DNA from: RH-AL1 sp964244495
Lineage (GTDB): Bacteria; Pseudomonadota; Alphaproteobacteria; Rhizobiales; Beijerinckiaceae
Assembly (NCBI GenBank): GCA_964244495.1
Contig: CAXTIU010000001.1
Span: forward strand, 186,001-250,000
Length of the DNA: 64,000 nucleotides
Direction: 5' to 3'
In this document: in pieces, positions 20,181 through 27,634 of the stretch
Position numbering within the stretch: position 1 is the stretch's first letter
How the letters are laid out: each line of letters opens with the position of its first letter
Translations under genes and position numbers: made by a program
Notes under the pieces: model-generated
The model's database searches: none
Seen by the model: only the letters and a program-made list of their open reading frames with translations
What the model was told of the DNA's origin: nothing

Positions 20181-20713
20181 TCGATCGGGATGGCACCATG
20201 GATGACGCGAACGCCGACCTGACCGCCATTCTGGCCGTGCTGCTCGAGACGGCGGCGGCCACCAAGCTGCAGGAGACCGACGTCCGGCGCGAGGCGGCCG
20301 CGCGCATCGCCGGCCTGGAGAAGGCACGCGTGAGGGCCTATCGACGCCATCACCTCATCCACCTGCTCGGCTCGGCTGCCGCCATCGCACCTGATCGTGA
20401 CGCCGCGCTCGCGGCCGAGGTCGCTGCGCTGGCGGACCGTCTGGAGTGGGGCGAGGTCATGACGGCCGAGCAGCGCGAGGTCGTGGCCAAGCTGCATCCG
20501 GTGATGACGCGGGTGGCCGAGGCGGCCGGTGTGCCGGCGGGTCCGGACGTCACTCCCGTCGCGCAGGCGGTGGCCGATCCCTCCGGCAGCGGACCCGCAG
20601 ACCTCGTCGCCGCGCTCGCAACCTTCGAGGCATGGTTCGCCACCCGCTTCGAGAGCGACTTTTTCCACGCGTTCGAGCGCTACACACCCGAATCGCGCGC
20701 GACCGACTTCTGA
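20177..20713 (+). CDS. Uncharacterised 178-aa protein coupled to selB
   Basis: Not recognised. A soluble, Ala-rich, mostly helical protein with a charged N-terminal half (helices around residues 10-60 and 80-110) and a distinctive C-terminal motif FEAWFATRFESDFFHAFERY. ATGA overlap with selB shows shared translation; an internal ATG seven codons in (MDDANADL) is an alternative start. Reads as a real gene by codon use and coupling. Context suggests a formate dehydrogenase or selenoprotein accessory role, but nothing in the sequence proves it. Confidence 0.7.
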   Translation: MIDRDGTMDDANADLTAILAVLLETAAATKLQETDVRREAAARIAGLEKARVRAYRRHHLIHLLGSAAAIAPDRDAALAAEVAALADRLEWGEVMTAEQREVVAKLHPVMTRVAEAAGVPAGPDVTPVAQAVADPSGSGPADLVAALATFEAWFATRFESDFFHAFERYTPESRATDF

Positions 20714-20722
20714 GATCGTTCC

Positions 20723-21097
20723 ATGATCCCGACGGCTTTCGACAGGTGGCTCGACGAGACCCTCGACCGCGAGGGTCCCTTCACGATGTTCCTCATCCTG
20801 ATGGAGCAGGCACCGGCGACCATCGTGCCGATCCGCTCGAGCTACCTGCACGTCATCGGACCCGACATTCGCTGGCCCGAGATGGTGACGCTCATGGACG
20901 AGGCGGGTACCGCGTGGGCCAGCGTGGCGGTGTTCGCCGCCAAGGCCGGATCGGGCGGTCCGATGCCGGACGTCGAGGCTCGTCAACGGCTCGCCAGCCT
21001 TCAGGCCGCCGTGATCCGGGACCGCATGACCGTTCGCAAAGGCGAGCTCTTCGACACGAAGGGCCGCAAGCTCGAGCTTTCTCCGCTCGCCCATTGA
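20723..21097 (+). CDS. Uncharacterised 124-aa protein after selB
   Basis: Not recognised. 124 aa, soluble, no signal peptide. Visible blocks are LDREGPFTMFLILMEQAPATIVPIR, with a beta-strand-like hydrophobic run, and a C-terminal basic stretch RMTVRKGELFDTKGRKLEL. It starts nine bp after the previous gene and is probably the last gene of the fdn-selB transcript. No membrane segment is long enough to span the bilayer. Function unknown. Confidence 0.65.
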   Translation: MIPTAFDRWLDETLDREGPFTMFLILMEQAPATIVPIRSSYLHVIGPDIRWPEMVTLMDEAGTAWASVAVFAAKAGSGGPMPDVEARQRLASLQAAVIRDRMTVRKGELFDTKGRKLELSPLAH

Positions 21098-21127
21098 GCG
21101 CCCCCTCGGCTACGGGACACGTGTCAG

Positions 21128-21952
21128 ATGGCGGAACGTTTCGCGCTGGAGGGCAAGGTCAGCCTCGTCACCGGGGCGGCGAGCGGCATCGGCGCGGCGC
21201 TCGCCCTGCGCCTCGCCGAAGCGGGATGCGCCGGGCTCGCCCTCATCGACAAGGATGAAGCGGGCCTCGCGCTCACCGCCACCGCCGTGGCGGCCGTCGG
21301 CGGCGCCGTCAGCACCCACGTCGTCGACCTCACCGACCGCGCCGCGATCGAAACCCTGCCGGCGGCGGTGCTCGATCGTCATGGCCGCATCGACCTGCTC
21401 GTCAACAACGCCGGCGTCGCGCTGGGCGGCACCTTCGCCGAGATCGCGCCGGCCGACTTCGACTGGCTGATGGCGGTCAATTTCGAGGCGGTGGTGCGCC
21501 TCACGCGCGCGTGCCTCCCAGCGCTGCGGCAGGGGCATGCCGCGCAGATCGTCAACATATCGAGCCTCTTCGGGCTCATCGCCCCACCCGGCCAAACCGC
21601 GTACTGCGCCAGCAAGTTCGCGGTGCGCGGCTTCACCGAGGCGCTGCGTCATGAATGCCTCGGCACGCCGCTCGGCGTCACGCTGGTCCATCCCGGCGGG
21701 GTCGCCACCGCGATCGCCCGCAACGCGCGCTCTCCGGCCGGCACGGATGCCGACGCCCTTGAGCGGAGCCGCGTCGCTATGGAAAGGTATCTGACGTTGA
21801 GCCCGGCTGCGGCTGCCGCTACGATCGTTTCCGGCATCGAGCGCAGGGCCTGGCGGGTCATCGTGGGACGGGACGCGAGGGCCGTCGCCTTGCTGCAGCG
21901 CCTGATGCCGGTTCGCTATTGGACGGCCGTCGCCCGCTTGTCCCGGGCTTAA
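21128..21952 (+). CDS. Short-chain dehydrogenase/reductase
   Basis: Classical SDR (274 aa) using NAD(P). Rossmann motif TGAASGIG at residues 15-22, NNAGVA, the catalytic Ser in NISSLFG and the YCASK active-site Tyr/Lys. The C-terminal extension ends in a basic/hydrophobic region (AVALLQRLMPVRYW) as in SadH-like enzymes. It is followed after nine bp by an esterase and then a flavin monooxygenase, the gene set of the mycobacterial mymA operon. The substrate is unknown; a hydrophobic alcohol or ketone is likely from context. Confidence 0.9.
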   Translation: MAERFALEGKVSLVTGAASGIGAALALRLAEAGCAGLALIDKDEAGLALTATAVAAVGGAVSTHVVDLTDRAAIETLPAAVLDRHGRIDLLVNNAGVALGGTFAEIAPADFDWLMAVNFEAVVRLTRACLPALRQGHAAQIVNISSLFGLIAPPGQTAYCASKFAVRGFTEALRHECLGTPLGVTLVHPGGVATAIARNARSPAGTDADALERSRVAMERYLTLSPAAAAATIVSGIERRAWRVIVGRDARAVALLQRLMPVRYWTAVARLSRA

Positions 21953-21961
21953 GGAATCGCC

Positions 21962-22867
21962 ATGAGCCTGCGCGCGCACGTCCTCGCCTGGACCATGGAG
22001 CGGCGGGTCAAGGGCAGGCTCGCGCCGGCCGGCGACATCCGCCAGCTCCGCGCGTCGCTCGACAAGGCGACGCTGCCGGCCCCGAAGAACGTCCGCTTCG
22101 AGCCTGGAACATGCGGCGGGATCGCCGGCGAATGGGTGAGCGCCTTCAACGCGGTCGGACCGCGCCGTCGCCTGCTCTACGTGCACGGCGGCGGCTTCAT
22201 CGCCTGTTCGGCCCGCACGCACCGTCCCGTCACCGGCGCCTTCGCGGCACGCGGCTTCACCGTCTTCGCGCCCGACTACCGGCTCGCGCCGGAGCACCCG
22301 TTCCCGGCCGGGCTCGACGACGTGGTCGCGGCTTGGCAAGCGTTCTCGGCGGAGGAACCGGCGGCGATCGGCGGCGATTCCGCCGGCGGCAACCTCGCGC
22401 TCGCCCTGATGCTGCGCGCGCGGGCGGAGGATTTCGCCCTTCCAAGCGCCGCCGCCCTGTTCTCGCCGCCGACCGACCTGCTCGGCACGGGCGAGTCCTA
22501 CCGAAGCAACGCCGACCGCGACGCCATGTTCGACCCGGAAAAGCTGCGCTACCTCGTGCCGGCCTATTGCGGTGACGCCGACCCGGCGCAACCGCTCGCC
22601 TCGCCGCTCAACGGCGACTTGGCCGGCCTGCCGCCGCTGCTCCTCCACGTCGGCGAACGTGAGCTGATGCGCGATGACTCGGTGCGGCTCGCCGCCAAGG
22701 CGCGTGCCGCCGGCGTGACCGTCGTGCTCGACGTCGTGCGGGTCGTGCCCCACGCATGGCAGCTCATCCCCTTCCTGCCGGAAGCCCGCACCTCGCTCGA
22801 CGGCGCCGCCGCCTTCCTCAAGGCGCACACGCCGAGCGTCGCGCCGCAGACTGCGGGCGCGGCTTGA
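21962..22867 (+). CDS. Alpha/beta hydrolase, HSL-type esterase
   Basis: Hormone-sensitive-lipase-family esterase (301 aa). The oxyanion-hole motif HGGGF, the nucleophile GGDSAGG, the Asp region near ELMRDDSV and the His in PHAWQL complete the triad. No signal peptide. The stop codon overlaps the TTG start of the monooxygenase gene (TTGA), and the SDR ends nine bp upstream, so the three form one unit. In this setting it may cleave esters made by the Baeyer-Villiger-type enzyme next to it. Confidence 0.92.
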   Translation: MSLRAHVLAWTMERRVKGRLAPAGDIRQLRASLDKATLPAPKNVRFEPGTCGGIAGEWVSAFNAVGPRRRLLYVHGGGFIACSARTHRPVTGAFAARGFTVFAPDYRLAPEHPFPAGLDDVVAAWQAFSAEEPAAIGGDSAGGNLALALMLRARAEDFALPSAAALFSPPTDLLGTGESYRSNADRDAMFDPEKLRYLVPAYCGDADPAQPLASPLNGDLAGLPPLLLHVGERELMRDDSVRLAAKARAAGVTVVLDVVRVVPHAWQLIPFLPEARTSLDGAAAFLKAHTPSVAPQTAGAA

Positions 22868-24357
22868 ACGGGGTGGATGCGGGGAACCCCATTCATCCCG
22901 GAGGCGTGCTGGCGTGCCTCATCATCGGCTCCGGCTTCTCAGGCATCGCCATGGCGATCCGTTGCAGGCAGGCCGGCATCACGCCCTTCCTCATCGTCGA
23001 GAAGGAGGAGGCGATCGGCGGCACCTGGCGCGACAACACCTATCCCGGCGCCGCTTGCGACATCCCTTCCCACCTGTACTCGCTCTCCTTCGCGCCGAAG
23101 CCGGACTGGTCGCGGATCTACCCACGGCAAGCCGAGATCGAGGCTTATCTGCACGAGACGGTGGAGCGCCATGGCCTTCGCGACCTCGTCGCGCTCGCGA
23201 CGACCGTCACCGCCGCGACGTGGGACGAATCCCGCGCGCTCTGGCGCGTGACGACCAGCCGAGGCACGATCGAGGCGCGAACGGTCGTTTCCGCCATGGG
23301 CGCGCTGCACCATCCCGCCATCCCGAAGCTGGCGGGCTTGGCGTCGTTCGCAGGGCGGGCGTTCCACTCGGCGCGCTGGGACCACGAGTGCGACCTCGCC
23401 GGCCGCCGCGTCGGCGTGATCGGCACGGGCGCGAGCACGGTGCAGTTCCTGCCGGCGATCGCGCCGGACGCCGCGCGCGTCACCCTGTTCCAACGCACGC
23501 CACCCTACGTCATGCCACGGGGCGATCGGCCGTTCGGCGAACGCGAGAAGGCGGCGTTCCGCCAGGCGCCGGCACTGCGGAAGCTTTATCGCGCCTGGCT
23601 GTTCTGGTCGCGCGAGGCGCGCGCCTTGCTCGGCTTCACCAAGGTGTCGCGGCTGACCGCGATGGGCGAGGCGATCGCCCGCCGCCACCTTGCCAAGGCC
23701 GTGCCGGACGAGCGCCTGCGGGCCAAGCTGACGCCGGCCTATCGCCTCGGTTGCAAGCGCGTCCTTGTGTCCGACGATTACTACCCCACGCTGATGCGTC
23801 ACGACGTCGACGTGGAGGTGTCGCCGATCGACCGCGTCGAGGCGGACGGGATCGTGACCGCCGACGGAACCCGACATCCGCTCGACGTCCTCATCTTCGG
23901 CACCGGGTTCGAGGTGGCGGCCTCCTTCGCCCGCTTCGCCGTCGTCGGGCGGGCCGGGCTCACTTTGAAGGAGGCATGGCGCGACGGCGCGGGGGCCTTC
24001 CAGGGCATATCCGTCAACGGCTTCCCGAACTTCTTCCTGCTGATGGGACCGAACACGGGGCTCGGCCACAACTCGGTCGTCACGATGATCGAGGCGCAGG
24101 TGAGCCACGTGCTCGAATGCCTCCTCGTCCTACGCGACGGCGGCGTGCGGTCGCTCGAGGTGACAGCGGAAGCGCAGGCGCGCTTCCTTCGCGGGGTGCG
24201 AACGAAGCTCGCCGGCAGCATCTGGCAGACGGGCGGCTGCGTGAGCTGGTACCTCGACGCGCGCGGGCGCAACACCACCCTGTGGCCGGGCACGGTCCTC
24301 GCCTACCGACGCGGGGCGAGCCACGCCGACCTCGCGGATTATCGATCGGCTTGGTGA
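22864..24357 (+). CDS. Flavin-containing monooxygenase, Baeyer-Villiger type
   Basis: FAD/NADPH-dependent monooxygenase (497 aa from the TTG). FAD-binding GSGFSG at residues 22-27, GTWRDNTYPGAACD, the Baeyer-Villiger fingerprint FAGRAFHSARWD, and the NADPH-binding GVIGTGAST. The TTG at 22864 overlaps the upstream stop; a GTG at 22906 directly before the FAD motif is less likely because its ribosome site is too close. Predicted to turn ketones into esters or to oxidise S/N atoms. Confidence 0.9.
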   Translation: MNGVDAGNPIHPGGVLACLIIGSGFSGIAMAIRCRQAGITPFLIVEKEEAIGGTWRDNTYPGAACDIPSHLYSLSFAPKPDWSRIYPRQAEIEAYLHETVERHGLRDLVALATTVTAATWDESRALWRVTTSRGTIEARTVVSAMGALHHPAIPKLAGLASFAGRAFHSARWDHECDLAGRRVGVIGTGASTVQFLPAIAPDAARVTLFQRTPPYVMPRGDRPFGEREKAAFRQAPALRKLYRAWLFWSREARALLGFTKVSRLTAMGEAIARRHLAKAVPDERLRAKLTPAYRLGCKRVLVSDDYYPTLMRHDVDVEVSPIDRVEADGIVTADGTRHPLDVLIFGTGFEVAASFARFAVVGRAGLTLKEAWRDGAGAFQGISVNGFPNFFLLMGPNTGLGHNSVVTMIEAQVSHVLECLLVLRDGGVRSLEVTAEAQARFLRGVRTKLAGSIWQTGGCVSWYLDARGRNTTLWPGTVLAYRRGASHADLADYRSAW

Positions 24358-24454
24358 ACCGGCGTGGCGACCGGCCGGACGGAACCGGCGGGTGGCCCAG
24401 CCGGCGGCAGCGGCGGGACGTTGTCGCCGCGCCGTCGCCTGGCGAAGGTGGCGC

Positions 24455-24577
24455 TTACTTCTTCTTGTCGGCGCCGGCCCCGACCTTGACCGTCTGCGGG
24501 GCAGCCGCGATCGTCTTCGGCTTCTCCTTCTTCGGTTTCTTGGCTTCCTTGTTGCCGCGTACCTGACCTTTGGCCAT
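24455..24577 (-). CDS. 40-aa Lys-rich conserved-type small protein
   Basis: A complete 40-codon gene: the product starts MAKGQVRGNKEAKKPKKEKP and ends in ADKKK. Over a quarter of residues are Lys, mostly in the first half, which points to nucleic-acid or ribosome binding or a disordered tail. AGGAG sits eight bases before the ATG, and a perfect -10 hexamer lies about 65 bp upstream. I recall similar short MAKGQ-type proteins in Rhizobiales but could not check this. Function unknown. Confidence 0.75.
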   Translation of the reverse strand: MAKGQVRGNKEAKKPKKEKPKTIAAAPQTVKVGAGADKKK

Positions 24578-24951
24578 GACGATCTCCTGCCGAGTTCAGG
24601 CGGGCGCCTCGACGTGTCCGCACGCGCCCACCTGTCGCGCCATTATAGGAGCGTCGGCGCTTCACCGCGAGCGCTTCCACGCCGGCGAGAACGCGACAGC
24701 CCTCCTCCCTTGTAAGGAGGCACCCGCCTCACCATCTCGCGTGATGGACGAGGCGCGCGACCGCGGACGAACCGGCGCCCTATTGCCTTCGTCACGCTTG
24801 TACCCACAACGTGCGGATCATGCGCTCGCGTAGCGCCGATCTGCTCGTGGGCCCAATGCGACGGAACCGCCTGCGATGGAACGCGCGCGCTGTCGCTACC
24901 CGATCATTCCGGCTTCGGTCAGCGATTGGCGACCTGCCAGCCGGCCTTGGT
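24578..24951. other. Intergenic stretch with one promoter
   Basis: About 370 bp without a gene. It holds the minus-strand promoter of the small Lys-rich protein (see 24642-24647) and a short inverted repeat CCTCCCTT/AAGGAGG near 24707-24722. Nothing else stands out. Confidence 0.5.
24642..24647 (-). promoter_or_regulatory. TATAAT -10 element for the Lys-rich small protein
   Basis: Perfect sigma-70 -10 hexamer on the minus strand, about 65 bp upstream of the ATG at 24577. No good -35 match is seen at the usual distance. An exact TATAAT is rare in this GC-rich DNA and is correctly oriented. Confidence 0.4.
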
Positions 24952-25380
24952 TCACGCGGTGTTTCGGCTGAGCGCGTAGGTGAGGTAAGCCGATCCTCCC
25001 AGCAGGGACACCGTGACCGGAAGCAGGAAGACGACCGTCGTCAGGTAGATCTCATGTCGGATGACGGTCGCGACGAGCGACGGGCAAACGAACAAAACGA
25101 TCAGGGCCAGGACGAGCTTGATCTTGAACTTTGATTTCAGGCGTGAGCATAGCGTCAGGACGAAGATCACCGACGTCATGAGGCAGAAGGGGAAGAGGAG
25201 GAAGGGGACATAGTAGATCTGTCCGTCGCCGCCGCATTCACGCCCTCTGCTGAAGCAGAACGTCGAACACCCCAGGACCACGATCACGTAGAAGAGAGAG
25301 AACGACGCGCACATGACCGCGACCGCCGTGGAGCGCAGCCCGGTCTCGCCGTCCGCGTCGCGTGATCTAGGTGATGCCAA
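24952..25380 (-). CDS. Small integral membrane protein, unknown
   Basis: 142-aa protein from a TTG start, or 120 aa from ATG at 25314. Four hydrophobic segments are visible: around SFSLFYVIVVLG, FLLFPFCLMTSVIFVLTL, LVLALIVLFVCPSLVATVI and TTVVFLLPVTVSLLGGSAYL. A short Cys-containing loop (CFSRGRECGG) separates the first two. No family recognised. The DNA is visibly lower in GC than its neighbours and the gene sits beside tRNA-Glu, which fits later acquisition. Real-gene status rests on the ordered membrane topology. Confidence 0.55.
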   Translation of the reverse strand: MASPRSRDADGETGLRSTAVAVMCASFSLFYVIVVLGCSTFCFSRGRECGGDGQIYYVPFLLFPFCLMTSVIFVLTLCSRLKSKFKIKLVLALIVLFVCPSLVATVIRHEIYLTTVVFLLPVTVSLLGGSAYLTYALSRNTA

Positions 25381-25541
25381 CTGCGTCCGAAGCCTCTAGT
25401 CGCTCGATTACCCATCTGGTTCGTGTGACACGGTCGCCGCGACGACCTCCACGATCCATTCCGTCCTTATTGACGACGCTCGCAGGACTCCACGGCCAGC
25501 AAGCCCGCCGTGCCCCCGAAATCTTGCAACACCGCCTTCGC

Positions 25542-25617
25542 TGGCACGCCCAAGGGGAATCGAACCCCTGTTTTCGCCGTGAAAGGGCGACGTCCTGGAC
25601 CGCTAGACGATGAGCGC
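25542..25617 (-). tRNA. tRNA-Glu (TTC)
   Basis: On the minus strand a 76-nt gene begins GCGCTCATCGTCTAGCGG. The anticodon loop CTTTCAC (anticodon TTC) is closed by TCGCC/GGCGA, the T arm is AGGGGTTCGATTCCCCT, and CCA is encoded. The acceptor GCGCTCA/TGGGCGT pairs with two G-U pairs. Confidence 0.96.
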
Positions 25618-25732
25618 GGGTGACCAAGCCTCAGGCTCGGGCGACGGGATTTGATATAGAGGGAGGGTTCGAGCCTGACAAGCGCGGCCCGGCGAGCCGC
25701 GCCTCGGGCGAGGATGCTCCCCCCGCGCGTGG

Positions 25733-26386
25733 TCAGGTGGCGAAGCGGCCGGACCGCAGGAAGCACAACGCCGCCCGCAGCACGGCCGGGTCGCGAACCA
25801 TGAAGGTGTGATCGACGGGCAGGATCAGGTGGTCCGCCATGCCGCTCACCCGCGTGTGCGCGACGGCGACCTTGCCGTCGTTCGGCTTGGGGAGGAGCAG
25901 CCAGGATACGGGATCGATCGCGCGCCGTCCCGCGATGATCCCGACCGGATAGTCGACCTGTCCGAGCAAGGTCGTGAGCGCGACCGACCGCTTCGTGACC
26001 AACTCGGCGCCGGCTGGACCGAAGATCCTTCGGTGGAGAGCATGCCGCGCCAGCAGGTCGGCGATCTCACTGCCGCCGTTCGGTGGTCCCAGCATGACGA
26101 CGCGACCCAGCCTCGCTGGCCGACGCGTCGCCAGCAACACCCTCGTCACCAGGCCACCCATGGAATGCGTCAGGAAGTGAACCTCGCCGTCGCAACCGTC
26201 GACCCAACGCGCCGACGCCTCGTCGACGTGCGCGGCGAGCGCCGCCAAGCCGAGACGACGGCCGGGATAGTCGAGGTTGAGCGTCCGGTAACCGGCCTCG
26301 CGCGGGGCACGCTCCGCGACCCTCATCATCCAGGACGACCTGCCGATGCCGTGAAGGAGGATCACACCATCGCGGCGACGCGCCAT
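25733..26386 (-). CDS. Alpha/beta hydrolase (lipase-like, EstA/DUF676-type)
   Basis: 217-aa hydrolase starting MARRRDGVILLHGIGRSSW, where HGIGRS is the oxyanion-hole region. The nucleophile is in THSMGGLV, and the Asp and His are likely in LILPVDHTFM. AAGGA lies eight bases before the ATG at 26386; the longer open frame upstream has no family match. No signal peptide. Substrate unknown; the fold resembles triacylglycerol-lipase and PGAP1-type proteins. Confidence 0.85.
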   Translation of the reverse strand: MARRRDGVILLHGIGRSSWMMRVAERAPREAGYRTLNLDYPGRRLGLAALAAHVDEASARWVDGCDGEVHFLTHSMGGLVTRVLLATRRPARLGRVVMLGPPNGGSEIADLLARHALHRRIFGPAGAELVTKRSVALTTLLGQVDYPVGIIAGRRAIDPVSWLLLPKPNDGKVAVAHTRVSGMADHLILPVDHTFMVRDPAVLRAALCFLRSGRFAT

Positions 26387-26493
26387 AGCTCGCGTCCTTA
26401 AGCCTCCGACGCGGACCGCGAAGCGATGACCGCCCCCGATTGTAGACGATTCCGATGCGCGGCGCGTGGGGAGCGGGGGATGTACGCCGCCCT

Positions 26494-27564
26494 TCACGCG
26501 GCGACGCGGCGTCCCCGGTTCCACACCGCGAAGGGGACGCCCGACAGGAGCACCTCCAGGTTGGCGAGCGACTGCCAGTGGCCGTTCAGGGAGAGGCGCG
26601 GCAGGGCGGTCGGATGCCGGCGGTGCTCGGGGAACACCATGCCGGGACGGGTCGTCACCGCGCTGGCGAAACCGAGCGCGGCGGCGATCGCGCTCTCGCG
26701 CGGCCCGGCGGAGGTCATGTCCCCGACGGGATAGGCGAGATGGCGCGCGGGCCGGCCGATCCTCGCCTCGATGCGCCGGCGGCTCTCGGCGAGCTCGTGT
26801 CGCACGAAGGCTTCATCGTGCTTCGCCAGCATCGGGTGCGTGAGCGTGTGGACGCCGATCGTGCAGAGCGGATGCCTCGCCACGAACTCGATCCCCTCCC
26901 AGTCCAGGCACCAGCGGCCGGTGATGTCGGCCGAGGTCAGACCGGCCCGGTCGAGAAGACCCGCGATGACGGCGAGGAGTCGCGCCTCCGCGCCGCCACG
27001 GAGCCGCCAGTACAGCAGGTCGAAAGCGGCCCGCTTCTCCACGAGACTCATCGACGGCAGGATGAGGCGCCTCCCATCGACGCTCACATCGACGTGGTCG
27101 AGCACGCGGACGGCCTCTTCGAGTTCCACCCACCAGAGCCGCGCGGTCCGTTCCGCGTAGCCGGTCGTGACGTAGAGCGTGAAGGGCGCGCCGTGACGCG
27201 CCAGGATCGGCAACGCCTGCTCGAGGGTGTCACGGTAGCCATCGTCGAAGGTCAGGGCGACGAACGGTCTCGCCGACGGCTCCCCTGTCCGGCGCAGCGC
27301 CTCGTCCATCGTGACGAACTCGAAGCCGAGCGCCCGCATGCGGGACAGGGCGGCGTCGAGGAACGCCGGCTCGATCTCCAACAGCCGATTGGGCGCGAAG
27401 GCGCGGTCGATCCACGGCCTCACGTGGTGCATGGCGACGATGGCGCCGCGGCCCCGTGTCCAGGGCGCCAGCGCGCGGTGGAGGCGCGTCGCCGAGAAGA
27501 AGGCGAAGCCGGTCTCGATCAGGCGGTGTTTCGTCGCTGGTGGCAAGGCGCAGCCCGGTTTCAA
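26494..27564 (-). CDS. Polysaccharide deacetylase family protein
   Basis: NodB-homology protein (356 aa). The metal site is intact: TFDDGYRDTL (catalytic Asp and metal Asp) and the HTLTHP His pair. The N terminus (MKPGCALPPATKHRLIETG) has no clear signal peptide, suggesting cytoplasmic or atypically exported location. It is divergent from the GNAT-like gene and borders the exopolysaccharide locus, so N-deacetylation of a polysaccharide or its lipid-linked intermediate is likely. Confidence 0.88.
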   Translation of the reverse strand: MKPGCALPPATKHRLIETGFAFFSATRLHRALAPWTRGRGAIVAMHHVRPWIDRAFAPNRLLEIEPAFLDAALSRMRALGFEFVTMDEALRRTGEPSARPFVALTFDDGYRDTLEQALPILARHGAPFTLYVTTGYAERTARLWWVELEEAVRVLDHVDVSVDGRRLILPSMSLVEKRAAFDLLYWRLRGGAEARLLAVIAGLLDRAGLTSADITGRWCLDWEGIEFVARHPLCTIGVHTLTHPMLAKHDEAFVRHELAESRRRIEARIGRPARHLAYPVGDMTSAGPRESAIAAALGFASAVTTRPGMVFPEHRRHPTALPRLSLNGHWQSLANLEVLLSGVPFAVWNRGRRVAA

Positions 27565-27634
27565 ACCTTAACCCAGTCTGTCGACGGAACGTTGAACTTC
27601 CGTTGCCAAGCTCGTCGTGATGTGGGAGGGCGCG

